In this document: piece after piece, positions 54,757 through 64,000 of the stretch
How the letters are laid out: each line of letters begins with the position of its first letter
How positions within the stretch are numbered: position 1 is the stretch's first letter
Origin: Saccharospirillum sp.
GTDB lineage: Bacteria > Pseudomonadota > Gammaproteobacteria > Pseudomonadales > Natronospirillaceae
Assembly: GCA_022565595.1 (NCBI GenBank)
Contig: JAIUML010000003.1
Coordinates: 62,001-126,000, forward strand
DNA length: 64,000 bases
Direction of reading: 5' to 3'
Position numbers and translations under genes: made by a program
The notes under the pieces: generated by a model
What the model was told of the DNA's origin: nothing
The model's input: the letters and a program-made list of their open reading frames with translations, nothing else
The model's database searches: none

Positions 54757-54880
54757 ATCAGAACAGGGGCATGGTAGAGAAAGCCAGACCAGGCTTCAAT
54801 GCGAATCGGCAGAGTGCAGACTGCCGTTGGCTGTGTCATTATCACGGGTTTACAATAGCAATTTAAACGAGGGTATCCGG

Positions 54881-55849
54881 ATGCTACCGCTTTATCCTGA
54901 AATCAGGCCGTTTGCGACCGATATGCTGGACGTAGGAGACGGACATCGCCTCTACATAGAGCAGTCTGGCACGGCCGGGCAATTACCGGTGGTGGTGCTT
55001 CACGGCGGTCCGGGTGCCGGGTGTTCGGAACAGCAGCGACGTTTCTTTGATCCGGAACGCTATCACATCATTCTTTTCGATCAACGTGGCTCCGGGCGCT
55101 CCGAGCCGCACGCTGAAACTCGGGCAAACGACAGCCAGCGATTGGTCGCGGATATGGAGCGATTGCGCGAATTTCTCAACCTCGAACAGTGGCTACTCTT
55201 TGGTGGCAGTTGGGGCAGTACCCTGGCTTTGCTCTACGGTCAGGTTCATCCGCAGCGAGTCATGGCGATGATCTTGCGCGGCGTCTTTCTCGGGCGACAG
55301 CAGGATATGGACTGGCTGTATCGAGAAGGCGCTTCTAGGTATTTCCCGGAGGAATGGGCGCGGTTTATTGAGCCGGTCCAGGGTCGCACCGGGGCGGAGC
55401 TGGTAGAGCATTACTATCAACGGGTGCATGGCAGTAATGATCTGGCTCGTGTCAGTGCGGCCAAGGCCTGGGCACGATGGGAGGCCGTTAATGCTTCCTT
55501 GCGGCCCAGCCAGCAGTCGCTTGATTATTACACCTCGACCCATGTTGCATTGAGTCTGACTCGCATTTCGTCTCACTATTTCCGCCAGAACTGCTTCCTG
55601 GAGGTGAACCAGATACTGGAGCGGGCCGATCGGCTGGCCGGCATTCCCGCCATACTGGTACATGGCCGCTATGACATGGTGTGCCCGCCTGATCAGGCCT
55701 GGGCATTGGCGAAAGCCTGGCCGGATGCCGAACTCGACCTGGTACGTGAAAGTGGCCATTCGGCCTTTGATCCAGCCACAGTCGACGCCCTGGTTCGTGC
55801 GACGGTGCGCTTCAGCCGCGAGTTCGGCAGCACTGATGACGAGGCCTGA
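54881..55849 (+). CDS. pip: Proline iminopeptidase
   Basis: Alpha/beta-hydrolase of peptidase family S33 that removes N-terminal proline, 322 residues. The oxyanion motif HGGPG is at 41-45, nucleophile S110 lies in GGSWGS and the catalytic histidine in ESGHSAF. Start MLPLYPEIRPF is typical. It lies six bases before dtd and the pair is often co-transcribed in gammaproteobacteria. Confidence 0.94.
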   Translation: MLPLYPEIRPFATDMLDVGDGHRLYIEQSGTAGQLPVVVLHGGPGAGCSEQQRRFFDPERYHIILFDQRGSGRSEPHAETRANDSQRLVADMERLREFLNLEQWLLFGGSWGSTLALLYGQVHPQRVMAMILRGVFLGRQQDMDWLYREGASRYFPEEWARFIEPVQGRTGAELVEHYYQRVHGSNDLARVSAAKAWARWEAVNASLRPSQQSLDYYTSTHVALSLTRISSHYFRQNCFLEVNQILERADRLAGIPAILVHGRYDMVCPPDQAWALAKAWPDAELDLVRESGHSAFDPATVDALVRATVRFSREFGSTDDEA

Positions 55850-55855
55850 ACAGGC

Positions 55856-56308
55856 ATGAAAAGCCTGATCCAAAGGGTGTCTCAAGCCAGGGTTAGTGTT
55901 GCAGGCGCCACCGTGGGGGCCATTGATCAAGGGCTACTGGTGCTGGTGGGTATTGAGCCAACAGACGACCAGGAGGCCATTGAGCGAATGGCTCACAAAT
56001 TGCTGCATTTTCGAGTGTTCGCTGATGTCGAAGGCAAGATGAACCTGAATGTGCAACAGATCGAGGGAGGGCTCCTGTTGGTCTCCCAATTCACCCTGGC
56101 GGCTGATACCCGCAAAGGTTTGCGCCCCAGCTTTACCTCAGCGGCATCCCCCACTGTGGCAGAAGAGCGCTTCAACCAATTGGTAGCGGTGGTGCGTTCA
56201 AGGTACTCACAGGTTGCGACGGGCCAGTTTGGTGCTGATATGAGCGTCAGTTTAACCAACGATGGCCCGGTGACTTTTCTGCTCGAGGTCCAGGGCGGAC
56301 ACAGATGA
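55856..56308 (+). CDS. dtd: D-aminoacyl-tRNA deacylase
   Basis: Cytosolic proofreading enzyme that frees D-amino acids from tRNA, 150 residues. Conserved SLIQRVSQARVSVAG, the SQFTLAADTRKGLRPSF catalytic stretch and NDGPVTFLLE near the C-terminus. The six-base gap to pip indicates one operon. Confidence 0.95.
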   Translation: MKSLIQRVSQARVSVAGATVGAIDQGLLVLVGIEPTDDQEAIERMAHKLLHFRVFADVEGKMNLNVQQIEGGLLLVSQFTLAADTRKGLRPSFTSAASPTVAEERFNQLVAVVRSRYSQVATGQFGADMSVSLTNDGPVTFLLEVQGGHR

Positions 56309-56374
56309 CACCTTTTGAGTCGTCCCGCCAGGTTGTTTACTTTATACTCACCCCCACTTTCCGTACCGGATAAC

Positions 56375-58516
56375 ATGGTGCCCCCAACCGCCGAAACATT
56401 CACGAATCTCCTGGAGCAAGCCTGGCAGGTCATGATCAGCGACCCAAAGCTTGCCGCTCAATGGATACAACAGGCCGAAGCACTGCCCGAGGCTGAAGCA
56501 GAGTTGGGGCAATGTCAGGTTCAATTTCATAGGGGTTGGTGTTCCATTTTTTCAGGGGACCACCTGGGCGCTCTTCGGGCCCTGACTCGGGCCCTGACTC
56601 AAGCGGAGCGATTAGGCAACGATGCCGAGATCATGCGCATCTGTAATGGCATCGGAATGGCCTATTACAATCTGGGTCAGTACGGCGAAGCCATGCATCA
56701 CTATGAGCGGTCATTGCAGCTCAACCAGCAGGCTGAAGACGTCAATGGGACCTTTGCCGCGCTCCAGAATCTAGCCATGCTCTATTTCGATGTCGAAGAC
56801 GTCGACAAGGCTGAAGAGCTGGTCAACGAAGCCATCGGTATAGACAGTACGCAGGTGACCCAGGAAAACCTGGGAGAAGCGGCACTGTTGCAAGCCAGAT
56901 TGCACAGTCGCCAGAGCCGTTTCGAAGATGCATTGCTTGGATGTCGAACAGCCCTGTCCTACGCCAATGAACTCGGCTATGACCACCTGGAAATTCAGGC
57001 CTTGATCGCGGTTGCTCGGTGCCAGCGCTTGCAGCACCGCTTCGTTGAAGCGGAAACGACCCTGGAAGTCATTATTGATCACCCGGAGTTCAACAAGGAG
57101 GGAGTCTCCGGGCTGAATGCCTATATAGAACTTGCCAAGATACAGGCCTCGGGCGGGCGCTATTCGAAAGCGGTGCATACGCTCAGAAAAGGCCTGCGTC
57201 AGACCAATCTGCCTGACTTCAGTCTGATTCAACAACGGGCTCTGGAGACCCTGGCAACCTGTTTGGAGCGTGCAAGGAAATTTCGAGCGGCCACTCTGGT
57301 ACTGAGGTTGGCACTGGATATAGAGCGCAAGTTGCAAAAACAGGACGTTCACCGCCAGCTCGAACTGAGGCGCTTCCGCGCTGAAATGGATACCGAGCGG
57401 CTGAATCGGGAAATCACCGATCACCAGAATCGCCTGCTCAAGGACGCCCGTTCGCGACTGCAGTTGATCAATGACCTGGCGCGTCAATTAGCCTCCTCTC
57501 TGGATCTCAACGAGATCGGGCAAAAACTCTATGCCATCGTGCGTGACCGGCTCGATGTTCACTTCATGTCGCTGGCCATCAACCGTGAGCGGGTCAAGGC
57601 GATTGAGTTTGTGGTGATCTTCGATGATGGCCAACGTGAACCGAACTACTGCATTCCTTATGAAGTCGAGAACAGTCGGGCTGTCAGGGCGATTGTCGGC
57701 CGGGAAACCATTCTGCTGGACAACGCCAGGGAAGAGCCTGATCGCATTCTGGTTGGCAGCAGTGCCTTGCAACCGCTGAGTCAATTGTATTTGCCCCTGG
57801 TGCACAACCAGCAGGTGATCGGCATGGTGTCTTTGCAAAGTGCCATTCCCAAGCGATTCAACCACGATGAACTGGAATGGCTCTCGTCACTGGCCCCTTT
57901 TCTGGCAATTACACTGAGCAACGCCCTCAGCCATCAGCGCCTGTTCGAGTTGAACTCGGCGCTGACGCACGAGAAAACGCAGATCGAAGCGGCACAGGAG
58001 CGTATTGCCTATATGGCGCACCACGATACACTGACCGGTTTGCCCAATCGGCGCCTGCTGGCCGACTTCATTGATCAGAAGGTGTTGAGCCGCACCACCA
58101 ACGACGAGGGCTTTTATCTGGTTTACATCGATCTGGATGGTTTCAAGCCGGTCAACGACCGTTATGGCCACAAGGTGGGTGATGAGGTACTGACCATTCT
58201 CGGCCAGCGGCTGAGAGAGTCGCTGCGCAAGTCAGACTTTGCTGCTCGGGTCGGTGGCGATGAATTCATTATCGTGATCGAAGGTTTCGCCAACCCGGCA
58301 ACCCTGGATGCCTTTATCCGGCGTACCCTGGCGGTGATCGAAAAGCCCATAGGCTTGCGCAAAGACACCATAGCGGTGTCGGCCAGCATAGGTGTGGCGC
58401 TTTATGACAAGGATGGCAAGGATCTGGATACGCTGATGCACAGAGCCGATCAGGCCATGTATGAAATCAAACGGTCTGGCAAAGGCGGCATTGCCTACGC
58501 CGGTAAAAAGCCCTGA
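56375..58516 (+). CDS. TPR-GAF-GGDEF diguanylate cyclase
   Basis: A soluble 713-residue protein. Residues ~20-340 form tetratricopeptide repeats (for example NGIGMAYYNLGQYGEAMHHYERSLQL), then a coiled-coil linker (~345-380), a GAF-like domain (~380-535) and a GGDEF domain with RDTLTGLPN-type start, active site GGDEF and RxxD (RKSD) inhibitory site five residues before it. It should make c-di-GMP in response to a cytosolic cue. Start at ATG 56375 is favoured by a TATACT -10-like box about 30 bases upstream; a TTG at 56315 is also in frame. Confidence 0.87.
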   Translation: MVPPTAETFTNLLEQAWQVMISDPKLAAQWIQQAEALPEAEAELGQCQVQFHRGWCSIFSGDHLGALRALTRALTQAERLGNDAEIMRICNGIGMAYYNLGQYGEAMHHYERSLQLNQQAEDVNGTFAALQNLAMLYFDVEDVDKAEELVNEAIGIDSTQVTQENLGEAALLQARLHSRQSRFEDALLGCRTALSYANELGYDHLEIQALIAVARCQRLQHRFVEAETTLEVIIDHPEFNKEGVSGLNAYIELAKIQASGGRYSKAVHTLRKGLRQTNLPDFSLIQQRALETLATCLERARKFRAATLVLRLALDIERKLQKQDVHRQLELRRFRAEMDTERLNREITDHQNRLLKDARSRLQLINDLARQLASSLDLNEIGQKLYAIVRDRLDVHFMSLAINRERVKAIEFVVIFDDGQREPNYCIPYEVENSRAVRAIVGRETILLDNAREEPDRILVGSSALQPLSQLYLPLVHNQQVIGMVSLQSAIPKRFNHDELEWLSSLAPFLAITLSNALSHQRLFELNSALTHEKTQIEAAQERIAYMAHHDTLTGLPNRRLLADFIDQKVLSRTTNDEGFYLVYIDLDGFKPVNDRYGHKVGDEVLTILGQRLRESLRKSDFAARVGGDEFIIVIEGFANPATLDAFIRRTLAVIEKPIGLRKDTIAVSASIGVALYDKDGKDLDTLMHRADQAMYEIKRSGKGGIAYAGKKP

Positions 58517-58517
58517 T

Positions 58518-58859
58518 TCAGGACAGGCTGACAATTTTCACGGCAAGACTCAGAAAAACCACCAGGCTGACCAGCCACAACCAGAACACCAGGGTTTCCC
58601 ATAGCCGCCTCGCGCCATTGCGCAGGCCACCTCGGGGCAGAGGTTCTGGTCGACTCAGGGTCAACAGGGCACCCATCAGCAAAAAACCCAGCCCTGCCAC
58701 CCAGCCGGCAAAGAGGAGGTCATTGCCGAGCGAAGGCTCAAGAATGGCCGCCAGCAGGATAGCCGGGAAGGTGATCAGTCCGAGTATCATCAGCGGCCAG
58801 GCCAGCTTGCGCAGCGGGTAGATTTTTTGCAACAAGGTATTTTGCAGCGTTGAAAACAT
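58518..58859 (-). CDS. Small membrane protein of unknown function
   Basis: A 113-residue protein with three hydrophobic helices (LAWPLMILGLITFPAILLAAIL, LLFAGWVAGLGFLLMGALLTL and LVFWLWLVSLVVFLSLAVKIV). No family is recognised. ATG at 58859 has GAGGG upstream. It lies 21 bases downstream of the amidotransferase gene, so the two probably form an operon. Confidence 0.6.
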   Translation of the reverse strand: MFSTLQNTLLQKIYPLRKLAWPLMILGLITFPAILLAAILEPSLGNDLLFAGWVAGLGFLLMGALLTLSRPEPLPRGGLRNGARRLWETLVFWLWLVSLVVFLSLAVKIVSLS

Positions 58860-58880
58860 GGCACCCTCAGTTCTGATCAT

Positions 58881-59588
58881 TCACGTCCGGGGATTTTCCA
58901 GGAAGGCCTTCATCCAGCGCGCGATGCGCTCGCCCTGGTGTTCTCTCTGATAGGACGCCAATACGTCGGCCAGATGATCGGCCTCGAGCTCCTCTTGCCT
59001 GAAATTCAGCAGTAACCTGGCGTAATCAGGCGTAAACTCAGGATGCCCTTGAAAACACAATACCGTATCGCCAATGTAAAAGGCGGCATTGGGGCAGAAA
59101 TCGTTGCTCAGCAATCGTTGCGCGCCGGGTGGTAAGCGATTGACCTGGTCGCGATGGCTGACCAGCAAGCTGACTGGTTGTGCCGAGTCGATAAAGGTCG
59201 GTTCGGCCGCACACTGGTATTCCATGATACCCATACCCCAGCCTACAGACGCTCGGCCAGCTTGACCGCCCAACGCATGAGCCACCAACTGATGACCAAA
59301 GCAGATTCCCAGGATGGGCTTGCCGACCTGAAAGAGGGTTACGACGTAATCCCGCAAACGAACAATCCAGTCGGTATCTGCGAAGGCATCGTGTTGGCTG
59401 CCGGTTACCAGAAAGGCGTCATAGTCTTCAAGATGCTCCGGGTAGTCGCCCTTGATCACGGAAAAGACCGGCATTTCCCACGTTACCTCAGCACTGTGGA
59501 ACAGATTCTGAAACATGCGACCGTAGCCCTGATACTCAGAGCGTAGCGCAGGTCGCAATACGTCGGTTTCCAGAATGGCTAGCTTCAT
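58881..59588 (-). CDS. Class I glutamine amidotransferase-like protein
   Basis: A 235-residue stand-alone GATase1 domain. The catalytic cysteine is in GICFGHQLVAHALGG and the His-Glu pair in GHPEFTPDYA, so the triad is complete. Stand-alone enzymes of this GuaA-like group include gamma-glutamyl hydrolases and the YfeJ family; the natural substrate is unclear. The start at 59588 (MKLAILETD) is chosen over a longer frame that reads into the LysR gene. Confidence 0.85.
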   Translation of the reverse strand: MKLAILETDVLRPALRSEYQGYGRMFQNLFHSAEVTWEMPVFSVIKGDYPEHLEDYDAFLVTGSQHDAFADTDWIVRLRDYVVTLFQVGKPILGICFGHQLVAHALGGQAGRASVGWGMGIMEYQCAAEPTFIDSAQPVSLLVSHRDQVNRLPPGAQRLLSNDFCPNAAFYIGDTVLCFQGHPEFTPDYARLLLNFRQEELEADHLADVLASYQREHQGERIARWMKAFLENPRT

Positions 59589-59595
59589 AACAGGG

Positions 59596-60459
59596 TCAAC
59601 CCTCGGTATTGGCTGCGGAATGAGCGGAACGTGACGAATGGCGCAGCCCATCCATCACCGGTTGCAGTGTCCCTATGTCAGGGTGGTTGCTGTGAAAAGC
59701 AAGGTAAAGCGGCTGGGTAATACGTATGTCGTTATCCTGTTTTTGCCAGGCGCTGTCCGCATCTGCCAGCCAGGTATCCGGCAGCAGAGCGCACCCCTGA
59801 TGTTGTTGAATGAAGGTCTGCACCAGCACCAGGTCGGCGCTGTGCAGAACGGGCTGTGGCGCCTGCCTGAAATAGCTGCTGTGCTGCAACAGAAATCGGT
59901 TGCCCCAGTCGACGAGGGCGTAAGGCTGCTCGGCGTGCGGATCGGTGCCTTTGGGTGCCAGCAGGCTTAGGTTGAGCTCAAAAAGGGGCTGGTAGTGCAG
60001 TTCATCGACCTTGGGTGGGTCGGTCAGTACAGCCAGATCGAGGGTATGGTCGAGCAATCGGCGAATCATCTGTTCATTGGGCAGGGTTTCAGTACGCCAA
60101 TGGATACCGGGCCATTGGCCCATCAGCGACACAAAGCGTTGCGTCAGCCAGGCTTGCCAGACGTTGGTAGAACTGGCCAGGCTGAGAGCGCTGGCCTGAT
60201 CCGATTGGCTGCTGACATCCTGGCGTGCCTGCTGCCACAGGGTGAGAATGTGTTCCGCGTGGTCACGCAGCTTTTCCCCGGCAACCGTCAATTGGAGGTT
60301 ATTTCGATGACGGATGAACAGGGGCGTACCCAATTGCCCCTCCAGTTGGCGGATGCGAAAGCTGACCGCTGACTGGGTCAAATACAGCTGCTGTGCCGCG
60401 TGGCCGAAATGGCGCGTGCGGCAGACCTCGAGAAAGGTCTTCAATTGTTGGAAGTCCAC
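59596..60459 (-). CDS. LysR-family transcriptional regulator
   Basis: A 287-residue LTTR with an N-terminal winged helix (LKTFLEVCRTRHFGHAAQQLYLTQSAVSFRIRQLE) and a C-terminal effector domain. The GTG at 60459 has AGGAC seven bases upstream and starts the conserved DFQQLKTF. It is divergent from the MaoP-like gene and in line with the amidotransferase gene, which it may control. Confidence 0.88.
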   Translation of the reverse strand: MDFQQLKTFLEVCRTRHFGHAAQQLYLTQSAVSFRIRQLEGQLGTPLFIRHRNNLQLTVAGEKLRDHAEHILTLWQQARQDVSSQSDQASALSLASSTNVWQAWLTQRFVSLMGQWPGIHWRTETLPNEQMIRRLLDHTLDLAVLTDPPKVDELHYQPLFELNLSLLAPKGTDPHAEQPYALVDWGNRFLLQHSSYFRQAPQPVLHSADLVLVQTFIQQHQGCALLPDTWLADADSAWQKQDNDIRITQPLYLAFHSNHPDIGTLQPVMDGLRHSSRSAHSAANTEG

Positions 60460-60578
60460 AAGCTGTCCTGAAGGTTGAATCAAAAAACTCTATCGATGAG
60501 GCAAAAATTACTCGTTTTACTTCAGAAGGTACAGGTTTTATCTATGCGCCCAATCGTCCCTTGTCTGGTGGAGCCTAA

Positions 60579-60959
60579 ATGATGACGGTAACAATCAGCC
60601 CGGAAGGGTTTACTGAAATAAAACCCTTTACCGACAATCGCAATTACCCCTACGGTATCGAGCGCTCGGGAGACTACTCCATCCGTGAAGCTCAGACCCT
60701 GCGCCGTCTGGGAGAGACGTTTCGACGCCTGGAGACGGGCGATCTGAAGCCTTCCAACGAGGTAGAAAAACAGTTTGTCCAAATGATTCAGGGGAAAAAA
60801 GAAGCCAGCAGTGACTGTGAGAAGCTCTGGCTGAAATACCGTGCTCATGTCGAGGGCAAGAGCCGGGCGACCTTTTCCTTTACCTCCAGCTATTACTACG
60901 CAAAAGGGACGCCGACAGCCACCTCAGAAGACGACTATTCTGCTGACTTCAGCGAATGA
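60579..60959 (+). CDS. maoP: MaoP/YifE-like DUF413 protein
   Basis: A 126-residue protein matching the DUF413 family (E. coli YifE, now MaoP, needed for Ori macrodomain organisation). It shows FTDNRNYPYGIERSGDYSIREAQTL, LETGDLKPSNEVEKQFV and CEKLWLKYR in the right order. Two ATGs are adjacent (60579, 60582), with GGTGGAG upstream. It lies about 36 kb from oriC, fitting an origin-domain role, though function is inferred by homology. It is convergent with an OmpA-like lipoprotein gene. Confidence 0.8.
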   Translation: MMTVTISPEGFTEIKPFTDNRNYPYGIERSGDYSIREAQTLRRLGETFRRLETGDLKPSNEVEKQFVQMIQGKKEASSDCEKLWLKYRAHVEGKSRATFSFTSSYYYAKGTPTATSEDDYSADFSE

Positions 60960-61016
60960 TCAACTGAAACAAGCTCAGGCCGGGCTTTGGCTCCTGACCT
61001 GAGCGGTTGGATGGCA

Positions 61017-61691
61017 TCAGTTGGCGACAATGGCCTCGAGGCTGATTTCGACACGTCGGTTCTGAGCGCGCCCTTCTACGCTAGCATTGCTGGCGATAGG
61101 GCGGTCTTCACCAAACCCACGGGCGGCGACGCGCTGGTAGGCTACGCCTTCCAACAATATTACTTCTGCCACGCTGGTAGCACGACGCTCAGACAACAAC
61201 TGGTTGTAGCTGGCGCTGCCGGTGCTGTCGGTATGACCTTCAATGGTAATCAGGGTGTTTTCGTATTCTTCCAGCACTCGAGCGACCGAACGCAAGGTGC
61301 TCATGAACTCCGGTTTGACGTCAGACTCGTTGGTATCGAAAGTAATGTTGCCGGGCATGATCAATTCGATCTCATTTTCGCCGACGCGGCGAACCTGAAC
61401 ACCGGAACCCACCAGTTCTTCACGCAATTTCGCTTCCTGGCGGTCCATATAAAGACCAACACCACCGCCTGCCACACCGCCGATACCGGCGCCGATGATG
61501 GCGTTGCGAGCCCGGTCTTCCTTGGGCGCGGTCGCTGCGCCAATGACGGCACCGATCAGGCCGCCTGCAATAGCGCCTTTGGATGCCCCGCTGACTTGTT
61601 GTTCACCGGTGAAGGCGTCCAGGGTGGTGCAGCCCGACAACACCATACCGCTTAATGCCAAGGGTAATACAACTTTATGCCAGGTTTTCAT
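61017..61691 (-). CDS. OmpA-family outer-membrane lipoprotein (YiaD-like)
   Basis: A 224-residue lipoprotein with a signal peptide and lipobox LSGC (Cys about residue 20), a glycine-zipper region (AIAGGLIGAVIGAATA, GAGIGGVAGGGVGLY) and a C-terminal OmpA peptidoglycan-binding domain (ITIEGHTDSTGSASYNQLLSERRA, NRRVEI). Such proteins tether the outer membrane to the wall. The start at 61691 opens the signal and has GAGGATC upstream. Confidence 0.9.
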   Translation of the reverse strand: MKTWHKVVLPLALSGMVLSGCTTLDAFTGEQQVSGASKGAIAGGLIGAVIGAATAPKEDRARNAIIGAGIGGVAGGGVGLYMDRQEAKLREELVGSGVQVRRVGENEIELIMPGNITFDTNESDVKPEFMSTLRSVARVLEEYENTLITIEGHTDSTGSASYNQLLSERRATSVAEVILLEGVAYQRVAARGFGEDRPIASNASVEGRAQNRRVEISLEAIVAN

Positions 61692-61924
61692 GCAATAGAT
61701 CCTCAAAATTGGTAGAAAGGGTTATTCCGTCCGTTGCGGAACAAGGTGGCAACTATCGTACAAAGCCCTATGCAACTAGGCTAGCATTGCCGGGATGAAT
61801 TGAAGCTGAATGCCAGATCGGTCACTTTTCGGAATCCCGGTTGACGACCAGGGGCCTTCTACTTAATATTGCCGCGCCTGTTAGAGTAACAGATTGGTTT
61901 CGACAAGGGGTACAAAGCCCGCGT

Positions 61925-62001
61925 CGGAGAGTAGCTCAGCTTGGTAGAGCACTACGTTCGGGACGTAGGGGTCGCAGGTTCAAATCCTGTCTCTCCGACC
62001 A
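61925..62001 (+). tRNA. tRNA-Pro (anticodon CGG)
   Basis: A 77-base tRNA. The acceptor stem CGGAGAG pairs with CTCTCCG, the D arm is GCTCAGCTTGGTAGAGC, the anticodon stem CTACG/CGTAG holds the loop TTCGGGA (anticodon CGG, for the CCG codon), the T arm is CAGGTTCAAATCCTG, and the CCA end is encoded. It resembles E. coli proK. Confidence 0.97.
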
Positions 62002-62015
62002 ATTTGACTTTCCTC

Positions 62016-62046
62016 TTGACCTTCCAGCCACTGGAACCCCTAAGCT
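62016..62046 (+). promoter_or_regulatory. CueR-type copper-responsive promoter of copA
   Basis: TTGACC (62016-62021) and TAAGCT (62041-62046) are separated by 19 bases, the long spacer of MerR-family promoters, and the spacer holds the ACCTTCC...GGAACC dyad typical of CueR operators. It lies 33 bases before copA. A CueR gene is not in the window. Confidence 0.85.
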
Positions 62047-62079
62047 CCCCTCACTATACAAATCCAGGGAGCCATCCAA

Positions 62080-64000
62080 ATGTCTGCCAGCAAACCCCAA
62101 CCCATCACTCTGTCCGTCGACAAGATGAATTGCGCCTCCTGCGTCGGCCGGGTTGAAAAGGCCATCGCTCAGGTGCCGGGAGTAACCGATGTCGCCGTTA
62201 ACCTGGCAACCGAGCAGGCTCGTTTTCAATTGAGCGATGAAGCAGCCGACGTCCGCCCTGTTATTGAGGCGATCGAAAAGAGCGGCTACCCAGTGCGCCA
62301 TCAGTCGCATCGACTAAGCATCAGCGGCATGAGTTGCGCCTCCTGTGTTGGCCGGGTTGAAAAACAGCTGCTGGCTGTACCGGGGGTGCTGGAAGCCCAG
62401 GTGAACCTGGCGACGGAAGAGGCGGTGGTGACCCTGGCCGAGGGCGCCGTGAGCCCTGATCGCCTCGTCCAGGCAGTGCAGAAGGCCGGTTATGAATCTC
62501 ACCTGAAAACCGAAGGCAAGCAGGGTTCGAACGACCAGGCGGACAGACGGGCCGAGGAACAGGGTCGATTGAAGCGCTCCATGATTCTTGCTGCCGCCTT
62601 GACGTTGCCCATTTTTATATTGGACATGGGTGGGCACTTTATCCCGGCGTTTCACCATTGGCTGGTCGGCACTTTTGGCCAGACGCCTTTGTTTATCCTG
62701 TTTTTCATTTTGGCTAGCCTGGTGCAGTTTGGCCCGGGTTGGCGGTTTTATCAGCATGGGATACCTGCCCTGTTGCGTGCCGCACCGGACATGAATTCGC
62801 TGGTGGTCGTGGGGACTTCTGCCGCCTGGGGTTATTCAGTGGTGGCGACCTTTTTGCCCGGTCTGCTACCGCAAGGTTCAGTGCACGTCTACTTTGAAGC
62901 TTCGGCGATGATCATCACCCTGATTCTGGTTGGTCGTTATCTGGAAGCCCGTGCCAAGGGGCGTACCAGCCAGGCCATTCAACAGTTGATGAGCCTGCAG
63001 TCCAAAACCGCTCGCGTCATTCGAGACGACAGCGCTGTGGAACTGGCTATTGATGAGGTGCGCCAGGGCGATCTGATTCAGGTGCGGCCTGGTGAGAAAA
63101 TACCGGTCGATGGGGATGTTGTCGAAGGCGAGTCTTGGGTGGATGAGTCCATGGTGACTGGTGAGCCGGTACCGGTGCAGAAGTCGGCAGGCAGCGGTGT
63201 GGTTGGCGGTACCATCAACAAGAACGGTAGCCTGACCTATAACGCAACCAACCTGGGTTCGGACAGCCTGCTTGCTCAGATAGTGCGTATGGTGGAAGAA
63301 GCCCAGGGCTCCAAATTGCCGATTCAGGCACTGGTCGATAAAGTGACGGGCATCTTTGTGCCAGTGGTCATGGCTCTGGCCGCTGTGACCTTTGCCGTCT
63401 GGTGGCTGGTTGGTCCAGAGCCAGCCATGTCTCTTGCTCTGGTCAATGCCGTGGCGGTGTTGATCATTGCTTGCCCCTGTGCCATGGGGTTGGCCACACC
63501 CACTTCCATTATGGTGGGTACCGGTAAGGCTGCTGAGCTGGGCATACTCTTTCGCCAGGGTGAAGCTTTACAGTCCTTGCGCAACACCACCCTGGTCGCC
63601 CTGGACAAGACCGGGACACTGACCCGGGGGCAGCCGGAATTGACTGATTTGATCGTCGCTGATGGTTTCGATGAAGCAAGGGTGTTGGCCCAGGTCGCCG
63701 CGGTGGAGCAGCGCTCGGAGCACCCCATCGCGGAAGCCATTGTTCGTGCCGCCGAGGCGCGTCTGGAAGGCCTGGAACCGGCAGAGGGCTTTCAGTCCGA
63801 ACCGGGTTTTGGTGTCTCCGCCAATGTTCAGGGTAAACGAATAGAAGTGGGTGCCGATCGCTATATGCAGCATTTGGGTTTGTCGGTTGAGCTCTTTGCA
63901 GAATCGGCTGAAACCCTGGGTAAGGAAGGCAAAACCCCGCTTTACGCCGCTGTTGATGGGAAGTTGGCTGCCATTCTGGCGGTAGCTGATCCGATCAAGG
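62080..64000 (+). CDS. copA: Copper-exporting P1B-type ATPase CopA (3' end outside window)
   Basis: Copper(I)-exporting P-type ATPase, cut by the window edge after about 640 residues. It has two N-terminal heavy-metal-associated domains with MNCASC (C18, C21) and MSCASC (C86, C89), the membrane CPC motif (C465-P-C467), TGEPVPV, the phosphorylated aspartate D509 in DKTGTLT and SEHPIAEAI. The frame is open to base 64000. Control by CueR is expected from the promoter upstream. It probably limits copper toxicity beside the copper-demanding oxidase cluster. Confidence 0.95.
   Translation, partial: MSASKPQPITLSVDKMNCASCVGRVEKAIAQVPGVTDVAVNLATEQARFQLSDEAADVRPVIEAIEKSGYPVRHQSHRLSISGMSCASCVGRVEKQLLAVPGVLEAQVNLATEEAVVTLAEGAVSPDRLVQAVQKAGYESHLKTEGKQGSNDQADRRAEEQGRLKRSMILAAALTLPIFILDMGGHFIPAFHHWLVGTFGQTPLFILFFILASLVQFGPGWRFYQHGIPALLRAAPDMNSLVVVGTSAAWGYSVVATFLPGLLPQGSVHVYFEASAMIITLILVGRYLEARAKGRTSQAIQQLMSLQSKTARVIRDDSAVELAIDEVRQGDLIQVRPGEKIPVDGDVVEGESWVDESMVTGEPVPVQKSAGSGVVGGTINKNGSLTYNATNLGSDSLLAQIVRMVEEAQGSKLPIQALVDKVTGIFVPVVMALAAVTFAVWWLVGPEPAMSLALVNAVAVLIIACPCAMGLATPTSIMVGTGKAAELGILFRQGEALQSLRNTTLVALDKTGTLTRGQPELTDLIVADGFDEARVLAQVAAVEQRSEHPIAEAIVRAAEARLEGLEPAEGFQSEPGFGVSANVQGKRIEVGADRYMQHLGLSVELFAESAETLGKEGKTPLYAAVDGKLAAILAVADPIK

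Overview
This window is the chromosomal replication-origin region of a gammaproteobacterium. On the minus strand run rpmH, rnpA, yidC and mnmE, then an AT-rich oriC-like gap, then dnaA-dnaN-recF-gyrB on the plus strand, with two perfect 16-bp parS-type palindromes just beyond. The aa3-type cytochrome oxidase cluster (coxB, coxA, ctaG, coxC, SURF1, ctaA, ctaB, sco), purE-purK, YheV and cytochrome c4/DsbA resemble the Pseudomonas/Oceanospirillales arrangement. A marine or halophilic Saccharospirillum-like lineage is a reasonable guess, but only a guess from gene content.

Layout. 1-746: remnant of a HigA-type toxin-antitoxin locus, one copy of a dispersed hairpin repeat, and a sigma-54 promoter. 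747-8997: a five-gene SBP_bac_5 peptide/glutathione-type ABC importer followed by a PrpR_N/PAS/AAA+ sigma-54 activator. The second permease carries an unusual ~200-residue periplasmic Ig-like insertion, and the activator ends in a winged helix instead of a Fis helix. 8998-9252: two more repeat copies. 9253-18000: SWIM-SNF2 helicase, YaeQ, a cytoplasmic GH3 glucosidase behind a perfect LacI-type operator, a small zinc-motif protein and a choline-dehydrogenase-like flavoenzyme behind a BetI/TetR-like palindrome. 18032-30601: MepM-like endopeptidase, thioesterase, then the origin genes.

30688-44674: alkyltransferase-like protein, Prx5, GNAT, a 7TM hybrid histidine kinase, a diguanylate cyclase, an EEP nuclease, DsbA, cytochrome c4, EngB, a MaoC-type hydratase, YheV-PurE-PurK, an unknown protein and a MATE transporter. 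44990-53502: cytochrome c oxidase structural and assembly genes in one direction, interrupted only by a small convergent DUF2909 gene. 53638-64000: BtuF under a cobalamin riboswitch, proline iminopeptidase, Dtd, a TPR-GAF-GGDEF protein, a class I amidotransferase, a LysR regulator, a MaoP/YifE homologue, an OmpA-type lipoprotein, tRNA-Pro(CGG) and a CopA copper ATPase with a CueR-type promoter, cut by the window end.

Functional links: the importer is probably driven by RpoN with the adjacent activator. CopA, the oxidase copper chaperones (CtaG, Sco) and the oxidase share copper homeostasis. parS sites, oriC and a MaoP homologue suggest origin-domain organisation. No rRNA, CRISPR array, prophage or intact insertion sequence was seen.
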